Of a stretch of DNA of 64,000 nt, positions 20,192-30,833 are shown one piece after another. The notes below the pieces were generated by a model, which was not told where the DNA came from, ran no database searches, and saw only the letters and a program-made list of their open reading frames with translations. Every line of letters begins with the position of its first letter. Position 1 is the first letter of the stretch. Made by a program: the position numbers and the translations under genes. The DNA lies in contig NZ_AP024887.1 in the NCBI RefSeq assembly GCF_024346995.1, positions 2,170,001 through 2,234,000 of the forward strand. The letters are read 5' to 3'. Source of the stretch: Vibrio palustris. Its GTDB lineage: Bacteria; Pseudomonadota; Gammaproteobacteria; Enterobacterales; Vibrionaceae.

Positions 20192-21622
20192 TTACTCTTC
20201 ATTTTTCTTAATAGATTCAATGATTTTTGTCGTTGAGCAACCATCTTCAAAATTCAGTACTTTGACCGCACCACCGTCTGCGATCACTTCTTTACCACCC
20301 GCGATTTCTTCTGGCTTATAATCGCCACCTTTGACCAATAACGAAGGAAGGATCTCGGCGATCACGCGCTGCGGTGTATCTTCACTAAATGGTACCACCC
20401 AATCCACCGCTTCTAAGCCGGCTAATACTGCCATGCGTCGATCGAGTGTATTGACAGGACGGCCTGAGCCTTTCAATCGTTTTACCGATTCATCAGAATT
20501 TACGGCAACGATCAAACGTTCACCTAATTGCGCAGCATTATTTAAATAAGACACATGACCTGCATGTAAAATATCGAAACAGCCATTGGTCATCACGACT
20601 TTCTCACCACGACGTTTAGCTTGCTTAACCGCTTCTATGAGCTTTTCTTCCGTCGTTACACCATATTCAGTGTCACGAGAGCCATGCACCGCTTCGGCTA
20701 ATTCAACAGTAGATACCGTGGATGTCCCCAGCTTACCGACTACGATCCCCGCCGCAGCATTCGCTAAGGCACAGGCTTCGTCCAGTGGTTTACCCGCAGC
20801 TACTGATGCCGCCAGTGTTGAAATAACCGTATCACCCGCTCCTGTTACGTCATACACTTCTTTCGCCAAGGTCGGTAAGTGAAATGGCAATTCACCACGA
20901 CGTAATAGCGTCATACCATGTTCACTACGCGTCACCAGTAGCGCTTCAAGATCAAACTGCTCAATCAGCTCGAGCCCTTTTTCCACTAATTCTTCTTCTG
21001 TTTTAACCTTCCCGACCACCTGCTCAAATTCAGACATGTTGGGAGTTAGAATTGTGGCTCCACGGTAGCGTTCAAAGTCCGCACCTTTGGGATCCACCAA
21101 CACTGGGATATTCGCTGTACGCGCTTTTTGAACAAATTGCTGTACATGCTCTAAAGCACCTTTCGCATAATCAGATAAAATCAGCGCACGTACGTTAGGT
21201 AGCGCGGCATCCATACGCTCCAAAATCAATTGGGCATCGGTATTTTCAAACTTATCTTCAAAGTCCAAACGAATCAGTTGCTGACCACGACTTAATACAC
21301 GCAACTTAGTAATAGTTGGATAATCGGGTAATGCCACAAAATCGCACTTCACATTGAGAGAACTCAGTTTGTCATTCAATACCTGTGCAGGTTCATCTTG
21401 TCCTGTTAGACCGACAATATGCGCACGACCTCCCAAAGACGCAATATTCATCGCGACGTTGGCTGCACCGCCAGGACGCTCTTCATTTTGTTCCACTTTC
21501 ACAACTGGCACAGGTGCTTCAGGCGAAATACGCCCGGTCGCGCCATACCAGTATCGATCCAGCATGACATCACCGATGATCAATACCCCTGCATCGTTGT
21601 AATCAGGTAGGATTGGCTTCAT
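20192..21622 (-). CDS. hldE: Bifunctional heptose 7-phosphate kinase / heptose 1-phosphate adenylyltransferase HldE
   Basis: Performs two steps in making ADP-heptose for the lipopolysaccharide inner core. The N-terminal PfkB kinase (about residues 1-320) shows [17 protein letters not shown] and the catalytic [11 protein letters not shown] (about 263-273). The C-terminal nucleotidyltransferase (345-476) starts at [20 protein letters not shown] with its HxGH motif. Length (476) matches E. coli HldE (477). It is followed by a terminator and preceded by glnE, an order also seen in enterobacteria, so a shared transcript is possible. Confidence 0.97.
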   Translation of the reverse strand: MKPILPDYNDAGVLIIGDVMLDRYWYGATGRISPEAPVPVVKVEQNEERPGGAANVAMNIASLGGRAHIVGLTGQDEPAQVLNDKLSSLNVKCDFVALPDYPTITKLRVLSRGQQLIRLDFEDKFENTDAQLILERMDAALPNVRALILSDYAKGALEHVQQFVQKARTANIPVLVDPKGADFERYRGATILTPNMSEFEQVVGKVKTEEELVEKGLELIEQFDLEALLVTRSEHGMTLLRRGELPFHLPTLAKEVYDVTGAGDTVISTLAASVAAGKPLDEACALANAAAGIVVGKLGTSTVSTVELAEAVHGSRDTEYGVTTEEKLIEAVKQAKRRGEKVVMTNGCFDILHAGHVSYLNNAAQLGERLIVAVNSDESVKRLKGSGRPVNTLDRRMAVLAGLEAVDWVVPFSEDTPQRVIAEILPSLLVKGGDYKPEEIAGGKEVIADGGAVKVLNFEDGCSTTKIIESIKKNEE

Positions 21623-21688
21623 TCATGGTTCTCCAATTTTCGTTATGCCGCGAAGTCTATCACAAGCATGACAATGACTAAAACTCTC

Positions 21689-24538
21689 TCAGCCCAGCCA
21701 TGTATTCCAAAGATCAATGACCTGCTCACGTTCATTTGTAAAACGCGATAACGCGACATCCGTTGAAAGATTCAATAAGTTACGTCTGTGGATCTGGTTG
21801 CGTAACGTCGTATAGGCATGAGTTAATTGTGCTGCTTGCTCAGAGCTCAATACCGCTTGCTGTGCCAGAGATTCAAAAATACGCACATTATCTGACCACC
21901 GTGTAAGTTGTGGTTTTGTATGACTATAACGTAGTACCAGATACTGAGCCAAAAACTCAATATCAGTGATCCCACCCGAATCTTGTTTAAGCATAAATCG
22001 ACCGGCTTTTTTACCAGCGAGATGTTTACGCATTTTCTCTCGCATATCGGCGACAGCCTGTTTTAAAGTCGCCTCATTGCGGGGGATGGTTAAAATATCA
22101 TGACGTACACGCGTAAAGCCTCGCTCTAAAATTTCATCACCATACACCATTCGCGCCCGAACCAGTGCTTGATGCTCCCACGTCCACGCATTTTCTTGCT
22201 GATACTGTGCAAAGGAAGTCAGGGGGCTAACTAATAGTCCGGCGGCTCCCGATGGACGTAAGCGGGTATCGACATCATATAAAATACCTGAAGGAGTACG
22301 GGTAGAAAATAAATGTGTAATACGCTGCGCTAACCGTAAATAAAACTGTTTACCATCTATTTCTTTCGCACCATCGGTCAGCACATGATCAGGACAATCA
22401 TGTAAAAAGACTAAGTCGAGATCCGAATTGTAGCCGAGCTCCCACCCGCCGACTTTACCATATCCCAATACCGCAAATCCGAGCCCATCTCTCTCAGAGA
22501 GATGCGTTGGCTGCCCAAATTTTTCCGTCACTTGTTGCCACGCTTGCTTAACCACGCTAGCAATGATCGCTTCTGCTAGCGAAGTTAAATGATCGCTCAC
22601 CTTCATCACCGGTAACACTCCAGTGATATCAGCCGCGGCGATACGTAAAATGGCAATTTGCTTAAACTGACGCAGCCCCTCCATTTGCTGTTCCATGTCA
22701 TCTTCTGGAATTCGCGCCATAAAGTCACGCAACTCACGGTGATACTCAGAGACGTCAATCGGATGATATAGCTGCTCAGGGTCAATCAATTCATCAAGCA
22801 AAATGGGATAACGCGAGAGTTTTTTCGACACCATTGGGCTCGCGGTACATAAATTAACTAACTGGGTTAACGCCGCAGGGTATTCATCTAATAACTCGAG
22901 GTAGGTTGTTCGAGTCACGATATGATTTAATAATGAAAGAACACGCTCAAAACCAAACTCAGCATCTGGATGGATGAAAATCGCATGAAACACTTTGGGC
23001 ATCAGGTGATTCAATACATCTCGTCCACGCGGACCAATCGTTTTTTTATCTAAATCGTGTTTAAAACTCACCAGTTGTTGATGAAGGTTCGCCTTAATAG
23101 AAATAGACAACTCATCATGAAGGATTTGCTTCACCATTTCTTCATCATCAGATAACTGCCACAATTCTTGATAGCACTCCGGCGCACAGTCTTGAGTATG
23201 CTCTTCTTCTTCACCAATCACATCATTAAACACTTGATGAACGTTTTGCATATGCTGACGCAGTTGTACGACTAAAGCCGACCAATCAGTAAAGCCACAG
23301 GCATAGGCTAAACGTGCTTGATTAGCGCTATCTTGCGGTAAGGTTTGTGTCTGTTTATCCTCAAGCGCTTGTAAGAGGTTTTCTAAACGGCGCAAAAATA
23401 AATAGGCTTGATATAATTGCGTTATGGCTAATTCAGGCATTAACTCTAGCTGCTTAATGCCCTCTAGAGCAGACAGCAAACCACGCTCTTGTAGAGCGGG
23501 TTCACGCCCACCGCGGATCAATTGAAACGCTTGAACAATAAACTCAATTTCGCGTATGCCTCCCGCTCCTAGTTTAATATTGTCATGCAAACCTCGTCGG
23601 CGTACTTCACTGCGAATCATGGTTTTCATACGGCGCAGTGATTGAATGGCACTAAAATCAATATAACGACGAAACACAAATGGACGCAGCATTTCACGTA
23701 GCTCTTGATAATGTGCATACATTTCTCGCCCCATCACACGCGCTTTTACCATGGCATAACGCTCCCAATCCCGCCCTTGCTCTTGGTAATAATCTTCCAA
23801 AGCCGAATAGCTCATGACTAAAGGCCCGCTTTCACCAAAAGGTCGTAAGCGCATATCGACGCGATAGCAAAAACCATCAACAGTGGGTTGATCAAGCAGT
23901 TTAATGAGGCGTTGTCCTAAGCGAGTAAAAAATTGTGCATTCGCAATTGAGCGGCGTGTTCCCTGAGTTTCTCCATTTTCTGGATAGGTAAAAATAAGAT
24001 CGATATCCGAAGAAAAATTCAGCTCTGTACCGCCCAGTTTCCCCATACCAATGATGAGCATCGATTGCGGATGCCCATCGACGCTCATCGGTGTTCCCCA
24101 CTCCCGACAGCACATTTGATAGAGCCAGTGATAGGCTTCAAAAATGATCGCCTCAGCCAGTTCAGATAAATGGTGCAAACTCTCTTGGATGCTCCATAAC
24201 TGATGGAAATCTCGCCAAGCAATTATCGTCATTTCCTCTTGACGAAAATGACGTAAAATCGCCATCGCTTGCACTTCTGATTCGCAGGTTAACAGTTGCT
24301 GCGATAAGACATCTCGATATGCCACAGGGTCATTAACCTTAAAGGGAATGCGTTTCGGTAAATCCCCTGCCCATTCAGGCCCCCTTTTCAAGGTTTCAGC
24401 AACGAATGGACTTAACCCCATCACTTCACAAGTTTGCTGTTGTAATTCGTCTGACCATTCAGCTACCTGAGGTAATACCTCAAGCAACTGAGAGAATTCT
24501 TGCTCAGCCAGAGCTTGAAGTGGCGAGGGTAACGGCAT
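21689..24538 (-). CDS. glnE: Bifunctional glutamine synthetase adenylyltransferase/deadenylase GlnE
   Basis: Switches glutamine synthetase off and on by adding or removing AMP in response to PII and glutamine. The 949-residue protein has two nucleotidyltransferase domains, each followed by a helical regulatory part: the N-terminal deadenylylase with GMGKLGGTELNFSSDIDLIF (about 168-186) and the C-terminal adenylylase with LGYGKVGGWELGYNSDLDL (about 692-710). Both metal-binding Asp-x-Asp pairs are intact. A CAGTATACTG palindrome 40 bases upstream may be part of its promoter. Confidence 0.97.
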   Translation of the reverse strand: MPLPSPLQALAEQEFSQLLEVLPQVAEWSDELQQQTCEVMGLSPFVAETLKRGPEWAGDLPKRIPFKVNDPVAYRDVLSQQLLTCESEVQAMAILRHFRQEEMTIIAWRDFHQLWSIQESLHHLSELAEAIIFEAYHWLYQMCCREWGTPMSVDGHPQSMLIIGMGKLGGTELNFSSDIDLIFTYPENGETQGTRRSIANAQFFTRLGQRLIKLLDQPTVDGFCYRVDMRLRPFGESGPLVMSYSALEDYYQEQGRDWERYAMVKARVMGREMYAHYQELREMLRPFVFRRYIDFSAIQSLRRMKTMIRSEVRRRGLHDNIKLGAGGIREIEFIVQAFQLIRGGREPALQERGLLSALEGIKQLELMPELAITQLYQAYLFLRRLENLLQALEDKQTQTLPQDSANQARLAYACGFTDWSALVVQLRQHMQNVHQVFNDVIGEEEEHTQDCAPECYQELWQLSDDEEMVKQILHDELSISIKANLHQQLVSFKHDLDKKTIGPRGRDVLNHLMPKVFHAIFIHPDAEFGFERVLSLLNHIVTRTTYLELLDEYPAALTQLVNLCTASPMVSKKLSRYPILLDELIDPEQLYHPIDVSEYHRELRDFMARIPEDDMEQQMEGLRQFKQIAILRIAAADITGVLPVMKVSDHLTSLAEAIIASVVKQAWQQVTEKFGQPTHLSERDGLGFAVLGYGKVGGWELGYNSDLDLVFLHDCPDHVLTDGAKEIDGKQFYLRLAQRITHLFSTRTPSGILYDVDTRLRPSGAAGLLVSPLTSFAQYQQENAWTWEHQALVRARMVYGDEILERGFTRVRHDILTIPRNEATLKQAVADMREKMRKHLAGKKAGRFMLKQDSGGITDIEFLAQYLVLRYSHTKPQLTRWSDNVRIFESLAQQAVLSSEQAAQLTHAYTTLRNQIHRRNLLNLSTDVALSRFTNEREQVIDLWNTWLG

Positions 24539-24638
24539 GTGAAATCCTTATGTACGTGCTCAAACAGGGTGTAAAATCAGTATACTGAAGTACAAAAAAG
24601 CCGCCAGATGAATCCCCAAAAGATTGAATCTAAGACAT

Positions 24639-24667
24639 AAAAAAAGCACCAATACAATTGGTGCTTT
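24639..24667 (-). terminator. Terminator after the chemoreceptor gene
   Basis: The stem AAAGCACCAAT / ATTGGTGCTTT with a three-base loop reads into a T-run on the minus strand, 26 bases past the stop codon at 24693. It insulates glnE from the chemoreceptor. Confidence 0.88.
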
Positions 24668-24692
24668 TGAGTTGTAAAACAGGTACGGCCTA

Positions 24693-25949
24693 CTACACCG
24701 TAAACTCCATAATTTTCTTATCTAAGGTTGCCGCATTATGCTCCAGAGCCTGTGAGGTTTCTTGTAACTCACCAATCACAGACACCGATACTTCCACTAA
24801 GCCTCTAACATTGGTTAGATTTTGATTCATTTCTTCCGCGACCGTGCTTTGCTGACTCGCGGCTGTCGCGATTTGGAAGTTCATGTCATTGATTTGTTTA
24901 ACATGGTCAACAATATTATCAAGCTCAGATCCAGCGTTACTGACCAGCTCAACACCATCTGCCGCTTCCACAACACTTTTTTCCATAAGAGACACGGCTT
25001 GATTGGCGCTTTGCTGTAACTGCTCAATCATACTCTGGATATCAACTGTCGCATTTTGTGTGCTCTGTGCTAGGTTACGCACCTCATCTGCGACAACCGC
25101 AAAACCTCGGCCTGACTCCCCTGCTCGCGCGGCTTCGATGGCGGCATTCAAAGCCAATAAATTGGTTTGATCGGAAATTCCTCGAATGGTATCAACGACA
25201 CTACCGATCACTTCTACTCTTTCTTCGACTTGATTAACCGCTTGGGCGGATTCGGAAATATCATTAGAAAGCGCCCGCATTTTCACCACAGTGCTATTAA
25301 CGAACTGTTGTCCAGAACTGGCTTGCTGTGACGTACTATCTGTCAGTGTTGACGCGCTATGAGCATTGTCTGCCACCGTTTGTACCGTCGATGTCATCTC
25401 GCTCATCGCAGTGGCGAGCATGTCGATCTCATTAAATTCTTCCTGAGCTGACTGTTTGGTTTCTGCCATACTCGTCGCCATAACACCGGTGATTTCTGCC
25501 AGCTCATTCGAGGATTGAATTTGGTTTTTAATCAAATCATTTAATTGAAGACGAGTTTTTTCCAGCTCACGAGCCACATCGCCATACTCATCCTTACACT
25601 CCATAGCGATCGGTTGCGAGAGATCGCGTTGCGCCATTCGCTTAATCACCAAGCTAAGATACTGTGTTTGTTTGAGCATGACGCGCGCTGCAAACAAAAG
25701 CAAAATCACAAAGACAACAATCATGCCACAGGTTTGCCAAGCCACTTGGACTAAATAATCCTCGTAATGCTTTTGGGCAATATCAGCGCTTTGGGTTGCA
25801 ACAAGAATTGCTTGATAAAAAGTGTGAGCATCCCATAACTGCTTAGTAATGATTAATATGGTACTAAATACCATTAACAGTATCATTCTAGGAACTAGCC
25901 GAACGTCAGTGATGATCCGTTCCCATGGCGTAAAGGCCATTGTTGTCAT
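24693..25949 (-). CDS. Methyl-accepting chemotaxis protein without a recognisable sensor domain
   Basis: A chemoreceptor-type signal transducer. The 418 residues have two membrane segments (about 18-35 and 74-92) separated by only some 38 periplasmic residues, too few for a Cache or four-helix sensor. A HAMP-like linker follows, then the cytoplasmic signalling rod, whose hairpin tip runs from [21 protein letters not shown] to DEVRNLAQ (about 252-290) and should contact CheA and CheW. No CheR-binding pentapeptide is present at the C-terminus. GGAGAAAGAT precedes the ATG. It may sense membrane state, redox or internal cues. Confidence 0.93.
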   Translation of the reverse strand: MTTMAFTPWERIITDVRLVPRMILLMVFSTILIITKQLWDAHTFYQAILVATQSADIAQKHYEDYLVQVAWQTCGMIVVFVILLLFAARVMLKQTQYLSLVIKRMAQRDLSQPIAMECKDEYGDVARELEKTRLQLNDLIKNQIQSSNELAEITGVMATSMAETKQSAQEEFNEIDMLATAMSEMTSTVQTVADNAHSASTLTDSTSQQASSGQQFVNSTVVKMRALSNDISESAQAVNQVEERVEVIGSVVDTIRGISDQTNLLALNAAIEAARAGESGRGFAVVADEVRNLAQSTQNATVDIQSMIEQLQQSANQAVSLMEKSVVEAADGVELVSNAGSELDNIVDHVKQINDMNFQIATAASQQSTVAEEMNQNLTNVRGLVEVSVSVIGELQETSQALEHNAATLDKKIMEFTV

Positions 25950-25967
25950 ATCTTTCTCCGAATAGTT

Positions 25968-25980
25968 ATTACATTGTAAT
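25968..25980. promoter_or_regulatory. 13-bp palindrome ahead of the chemoreceptor gene
   Basis: ATTACA-T-TGTAAT forms a perfect inverted repeat 18 bases upstream of the start at 25949. The same core with a different centre base lies before xerD (3283-3295). Read on the minus strand it also contains TGTAATA, which could serve as a -10 element. Whether it is an operator or a promoter part is not known. Confidence 0.4.
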
Positions 25981-26143
25981 TATAGTTTTTTGGATCAAAG
26001 TCCAATCTAAGCTATGTCATACTAACAAAATGTATAAGAATGAACCTACTTGGTTTGGGGTTAATCCCTTAATTTGTGATCGCCCACAGAGTCTTAAACT
26101 TGAATACAAATATTCACTAATTACAATGTTTTGTGACGGATAA

Positions 26144-26174
26144 CAAAAAAAGAAGCCAATGGCTTCTTTTTTTT
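26144..26174. terminator. Terminator downstream of ygiF
   Basis: AGAAGCC / GGCTTCT with a three-base loop is flanked by eight A and eight T. It lies 20 bases past the ygiF stop on the minus strand. Confidence 0.9.
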
Positions 26175-26194
26175 CATACCGAATTTGAGAAAGT

Positions 26195-27715
26195 TTAATC
26201 CCGCCAATAAGGCTTGGCATCAAAACCACTAAAACGTGATTGATCCATCGCATGCAAAATTGAATGCTCTTGACGAGTGATCCAACGAAGTAGCTGTGCG
26301 TGCTGCTCACTATCCTCAAGCTTGTCGACAAGGCCCTCAATCGGCTGCAACATAAGCAGATCATCGATGCCATCCAGCAGATCTTCCCAAGGTAAGCGAA
26401 ACGATTGGCACTCTTCATCGGTGAACAAATGGCAAAAACACATCCCCGTATACAGGTTACGTGTCAAATGCTCTTGCTGCTCAATATAGCCTTGTTTCGT
26501 CACTTTATGCTCAGGCGGAAACGCTTCAATCAATTCTGCCCATGAACGATCAAGCTGTTTCATCGCAAAATCCGTTACCGGACAATCAATGTTTTCTTGC
26601 GCCTGCTCATCCAAAAATGGCTGCCACCCTCGTGTTAAAATCCACCGACTTAAGTCTAAAAGCAAAGCGGTATAGCGACTAGAATCTATCAAAGCCAATG
26701 TGTCTGCTCTGGTCGGCAGGGCAGATTTTAACTCTTTCAGCTCATTCACTAAACGCTTACGCGTATCCAACTTACGAAGCGCATATCCTTTATCATCAAG
26801 CAAGTTATTCAGATAGTCGTCATCTCTTAGCCAACGTAATTCATCTTCTAACCATTTAAGTTCTTGGCGAAGAATCGCACTCGCTCGACGAGGGACAATG
26901 CTACTGAACACAGTAAGAATTTGACGAATAAAACAAACAGAAGAACGGATCTTATTGAGCGCTTCATTATTATCTTGCTCAACATAGATTTGTTCGTGGC
27001 GCTGCCAATGCGATAACGCGTGCTCGAGTGATTTAATAAAACAAGTTTCAACCGTATCTTGAGAACGTACTGTGACGGGCTGAAGAGTACTAACCGTGTC
27101 GATAGGCTGTTGGTAGGCTAAGCGATACCCTCTGGCCGCTTTACTGCGATTTCCCAAACGCATACCGCCATGCTCACTGATATGACGAGCTAAGGTGAAC
27201 AAAGCATCCACCTGACCAGATTTGAGCTCCAGTTCGACCTCACAAATATCTTCCGATAAGCCACCAGCAGACACAACACCACTATCAAAGGCGATCTCTA
27301 TCTGGCTACCATCTTGCATGGCAACAAGCCAAGTTTCACGATTAAAGTCAGTCACAAATAACGGCACCAACTCGTCTTGTAAGGCTGCCACCGTTTTGCC
27401 TTCTGGCCAAATATTGTCGGGATGCAATGTCAAATCAGGATCATCGCCCGAGTGTTCGGCATTATACTCGGGCCGTTGGTGTAACCCCGCCACAACCCGA
27501 CCGGCTGTCTTAACCGTTTGAATATACACATCATCATAACGACGGATACGCAAACCAATATCGTGGTTACGTAACCAATTATCCGGTGTGTCAAAATAGG
27601 TGTTGCCTAAATCACGACAACTGTGCTGAAGTATCCGTGCATCAGAGATTTTTTCGCGTAAAATATCTGCAAATTCTGGAGAAACAAAAAACTTCAGTTC
27701 TATCTCGGTTTCCAT
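26195..27715 (-). CDS. ygiF: CYTH and CHAD domain inorganic triphosphatase YgiF
   Basis: The E. coli homologue hydrolyses inorganic triphosphate. The 506-residue protein begins with the CYTH signature EIELKFFV (residues 3-10) and the charged tunnel motifs GLRIRRYDD and GNRSKAARGYRLAY; the C-terminal half is a helical CHAD domain, marked by ALNKIRSSVCFIRQIL (about 272-287), a polyphosphate-binding fold. The ATG at 27715 has AAGG seven bases upstream and matches the family N-terminus; the frame opens 25 codons earlier without support. It is divergent from the DUF47-Pit phosphate pair, a plausible thematic link. Confidence 0.93.
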   Translation of the reverse strand: METEIELKFFVSPEFADILREKISDARILQHSCRDLGNTYFDTPDNWLRNHDIGLRIRRYDDVYIQTVKTAGRVVAGLHQRPEYNAEHSGDDPDLTLHPDNIWPEGKTVAALQDELVPLFVTDFNRETWLVAMQDGSQIEIAFDSGVVSAGGLSEDICEVELELKSGQVDALFTLARHISEHGGMRLGNRSKAARGYRLAYQQPIDTVSTLQPVTVRSQDTVETCFIKSLEHALSHWQRHEQIYVEQDNNEALNKIRSSVCFIRQILTVFSSIVPRRASAILRQELKWLEDELRWLRDDDYLNNLLDDKGYALRKLDTRKRLVNELKELKSALPTRADTLALIDSSRYTALLLDLSRWILTRGWQPFLDEQAQENIDCPVTDFAMKQLDRSWAELIEAFPPEHKVTKQGYIEQQEHLTRNLYTGMCFCHLFTDEECQSFRLPWEDLLDGIDDLLMLQPIEGLVDKLEDSEQHAQLLRWITRQEHSILHAMDQSRFSGFDAKPYWRD

Positions 27716-27918
27716 AGCTATACCTTTCGAAGAAGATGACGACAGGATATTGTCTATTCGAGACTTGAGCAAGAGAGAAATATCGAGCATTTGATGATCT
27801 AAACTATTTTAATGCCGCTCTGAATGGGGTAACATGCGCGCCTTTATAGCCAACGCTCAACATTTCGCCATAAATGACGTATGTTTAATTTAGGTTATAG
27901 CAATTGGGTTGAATCACC

Positions 27919-28599
27919 ATGCCAGTGAATACAATAATGGGGTTATTTGCAAAGTCCCCTATAAAGCCTTTGCAGCAACATGTAGTCTGTGTGAACGAAT
28001 GTTGTTCTCATCTAGTCAACTTCTTTGAAGTAGCAAACAGAGGTGACTGGGAGAAGGCAGCAGAACTTCGTTCTCAAATCTCTCATTTAGAGAAAGAAGC
28101 AGATGTCCTAAAACGAGAGATTCGTCTTAAGTTGCCTCGTGGCTTATTCATGCCAGTCGATCGTACTGACATGTTAGAGCTATTAACGCAACAAGATAAA
28201 CTCGCCAACCTTGCCAAAGACATTTCAGGCCGAGTACTCGGTCGACAACTAGGCATTCCCGAATCAATGCAAGAGGATTTTATTCTCTATGTGCAACGCT
28301 GCCTCGATGCTGCTTCACAAGCTGAAAAAGTCATTAATGAGCTTGATGAACTACTCGAAGCTGGATTTAAAGGGCGTGAAGTCACATTAGTTGCTGAAAT
28401 GATCAACCAACTAGACGTAATAGAAGACGATACTGACAATATGCAGATTAACCTGCGCCAACAGCTATTAGCGATGGAAGCAGAGTTGAACCCTATTGAT
28501 GTTATTTTCCTTTATAAAATTTTTGAATGGGTCGGTGGTATTGCAGATCAAGCGTTGCGCGTAGGTGCTCGTTTGGAAGTAATGTTGTCTCGCTCATAA
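27919..28599 (+). CDS. DUF47 (TIGR00153) PhoU-like phosphate transport regulator
   Basis: A helical PhoU-related protein almost always encoded next to a Pit transporter and thought to regulate it. The 226-residue product is alpha-helical, with no membrane segment or signal peptide. Typical stretches are EVANRGDWEKAAELRSQI, KREIRLKLPRGLFMPVDR and the C-terminal IFLYKIFEWVGGIADQAL. The ATG at 27919 is used; an internal ATG at 27937 (MGLFAKSP) is possible. The pit gene starts 135 bases downstream with no terminator between. Confidence 0.92.
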   Translation: MPVNTIMGLFAKSPIKPLQQHVVCVNECCSHLVNFFEVANRGDWEKAAELRSQISHLEKEADVLKREIRLKLPRGLFMPVDRTDMLELLTQQDKLANLAKDISGRVLGRQLGIPESMQEDFILYVQRCLDAASQAEKVINELDELLEAGFKGREVTLVAEMINQLDVIEDDTDNMQINLRQQLLAMEAELNPIDVIFLYKIFEWVGGIADQALRVGARLEVMLSRS

Positions 28600-28734
28600 G
28601 AATAAAAGTTAACCCAATAACAAAGAGTATTTAACGAACTTTGTCCGATTTAAGCGAATATATTTACGCTCACGGGCTAGGCGTGTGTTGAAAAACATAA
28701 ATGCTCCGCTTGTTATCAACAACTAGGTATTACG

Positions 28735-29994
28735 ATGGATATCCTTGCTAACTACGGCACTGTCCTGATTTTAGTCGCAGCCGCTTTTGGTTTATTAATG
28801 GCAATTGGCATCGGTGCAAACGATGTAGCGAATGCGATGGGCACTTCCGTAGGCTCAAAAGCACTGACCGTTAAACAAGCGATAGTAATCGCTATGATTT
28901 TTGAGTTTGCTGGCGCTTATTTGGCCGGTGGCGAAGTTACTGACACTATTCGTAAAGGCGTGATTGAAACGTCTTTATTTACAGCTCACCCTGATGTATT
29001 GATCTACGGCATGCTCTCGGCACTATTAGCCGCTGGCACCTGGCTACTTGTCGCCTCGTATATGGGCTGGCCCGTTTCTACTACTCACTCCATCATTGGT
29101 GCCATTATTGGTTTCGCGTGCATATCTGTAGGGACGCATGCGATTGATTGGTCATCTGTCCAAGGTATTGTGGGAAGTTGGATTGTTACCCCCATCATTT
29201 CTGGTTTCTTTGCATACTTGATTTTCATTAGTGCTCAACGTCTGATTTTTGATACCGATACGCCACTACTGAATGCAAAACGTTTTGTTCCTGTTTACAT
29301 GTTTATTACCACGATGGTCATTGCATTGGTAACAATCAAAAAAGGCTTGAGCCATGTGGGTCTAAACCTTACCTCACTAGAGGCATGGATATGGTCTATT
29401 GCCGTTTCAGCCATGGTGATGATTGGTGGTTATATTTACATTGCGAAACACTTCTCTAATCGTGATAACAATGATGGCTCAAACAGCGTTGAAAGCATTT
29501 TCAGCGTATTGATGGTCATTACGGCATGTGCAATGGCATTCGCACATGGTTCAAACGATGTTGCCAATGCTATCGGTCCACTCTCTGCCGTGGTTGCCAC
29601 AGTGCAAAACATGGGTGAGATTGGCGCGAAAAGTGATATCGCGTGGTGGATTTTACCACTTGGTGGTGTCGGTATCGTAGTGGGCCTAGCGACGCTTGGT
29701 CATAAAGTGATGGCGACAGTTGGTACGGGGATTACTGAATTGACCCCAAGTCGCGGCTTTGCAGCGCAGCTAGCAACGGCGTGTACGGTTGTCCTTGCCT
29801 CAGGTACAGGTTTACCAATTTCAACCACACAAACATTGGTCGGTGCGGTCTTAGGTGTTGGTTTTGCTCGAGGCATTGCCGCTCTAAATCTTGGCGTAGT
29901 ACGTAATATTGTAGCTTCCTGGATCATCACGCTACCAGCAGGCGCATTGTTGGCCGTAATCTTCTTTTACGCCATTCAAGCGGTATTTAGTTAA
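28735..29994 (+). CDS. Low-affinity inorganic phosphate transporter, Pit family
   Basis: A secondary transporter for metal-phosphate with protons or sodium. The 419-residue protein has an inverted-repeat membrane fold with about ten hydrophobic segments and both Pit signature motifs: GIGANDVANAMGTSVGSKAL (residues 26-45) and AHGSNDVANAIGPLSAV (about 269-285), plus the paired WPVSTTHSIIGAIIG and LPISTTQTLVGAVLG. It forms a two-gene unit with the DUF47 protein and ends at a strong terminator. I leave the symbol blank because PitA and PitB cannot be told apart by eye. Confidence 0.95.
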   Translation: MDILANYGTVLILVAAAFGLLMAIGIGANDVANAMGTSVGSKALTVKQAIVIAMIFEFAGAYLAGGEVTDTIRKGVIETSLFTAHPDVLIYGMLSALLAAGTWLLVASYMGWPVSTTHSIIGAIIGFACISVGTHAIDWSSVQGIVGSWIVTPIISGFFAYLIFISAQRLIFDTDTPLLNAKRFVPVYMFITTMVIALVTIKKGLSHVGLNLTSLEAWIWSIAVSAMVMIGGYIYIAKHFSNRDNNDGSNSVESIFSVLMVITACAMAFAHGSNDVANAIGPLSAVVATVQNMGEIGAKSDIAWWILPLGGVGIVVGLATLGHKVMATVGTGITELTPSRGFAAQLATACTVVLASGTGLPISTTQTLVGAVLGVGFARGIAALNLGVVRNIVASWIITLPAGALLAVIFFYAIQAVFS

Positions 29995-30049
29995 CGACGC
30001 GAGTCATATCTTTGTAAATGAGAAGTAAATTCTCACATAAATACACATA

Positions 30050-30075
30050 AAGGGAGGCTTAGCCTCCCTTCTTTG
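30050..30075 (+). terminator. Terminator after the Pit transporter gene
   Basis: AAGGGAGGC / GCCTCCCTT with a three-base loop is followed by CTTTG. It lies 56 bases after the stop. Confidence 0.8.
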
Positions 30076-30161
30076 TTGCACCGAAGCCGGAAAATTTTTA
30101 CTATCAATGTATTAAACAAAACTCTATTGAAGCAAAACTCAAAAACGCTAAGGGATTTACT

Positions 30162-30770
30162 GTGAAAAAACTGCTCTGCATGGTACTTCTGTCTCTGATT
30201 GCGACTCCGCTATTGGCACAGGAACGTTATATTTCGGATGAATTGTTTACTTACATGCACTCAGGTCCGACGAACAAGTATCGTATTATTGGTAGCGTCA
30301 ACGCCGGTGAAAAAGTCAAACAGCTTGATGAAAATAAAGACTCAGGCTTTACCAAGATCGTCGATGAGAAAGGTCGTACAGGCTGGGTACAAAGCCGTTT
30401 TGTTACGAAAACAGAAAGCCGAGCGATTCGCATGCCAAAACTAGAAAAAGAATTGGCGGTAGTGAAAAGCAAACTTGCGACTGCACAAAAAACCGCGGAC
30501 GAAGAAAAAGCGGGATTAGCGGAATCTCTTGAAGTACGTAATAAACAAATCTCTGATCTTGAAAAAAATTACGGTGATATCAGTAATAAGCTCACCAATT
30601 CACAAGCAGAAGTTCGTCAATTACGAGCCAAACTCGATACACAAAAAGAAGACTTACTGCTGAAATACTTTATGTATGGTGGTGGCGTTGCTGGTATTGG
30701 TTTGTTACTGGGTCTTATTCTGCCGCATATTATTCCACGTCGTAAACGCTCACCTTCTGGCTGGGCATAA
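30162..30770 (+). CDS. TIGR04211 family SH3 domain-containing protein (YgiM-like)
   Basis: An envelope protein of unknown precise function, related to E. coli YgiM. The 202 residues comprise a signal peptide (cleavage after PLLA, residues 16-19), a bacterial SH3 domain with MHSGPTNKYRIIGSVNAGEKV and GRTGWVQSRFV (about 30-82), a long coiled coil (about 90-170), and a C-terminal membrane anchor (YGGGVAGIGLLLGLILPHII) followed by basic RRKRS. The layout places the SH3 domain in the periplasm on a stalk. It sits alone between two terminators. Confidence 0.9.
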   Translation: MKKLLCMVLLSLIATPLLAQERYISDELFTYMHSGPTNKYRIIGSVNAGEKVKQLDENKDSGFTKIVDEKGRTGWVQSRFVTKTESRAIRMPKLEKELAVVKSKLATAQKTADEEKAGLAESLEVRNKQISDLEKNYGDISNKLTNSQAEVRQLRAKLDTQKEDLLLKYFMYGGGVAGIGLLLGLILPHIIPRRKRSPSGWA

Positions 30771-30790
30771 AAAACGGCCTAATAGAATAC

Positions 30791-30820
30791 AAAAAAAGCG
30801 ACCTTAATGGTCGCTTTTTT
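30791..30820. terminator. Bidirectional terminator between ygiM-like gene and gspB
   Basis: AAAAAAGCGACC / GGTCGCTTTTTT with a five-base loop serves both converging genes. Confidence 0.92.
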
Positions 30821-30833
30821 ATACGATAAAGCT

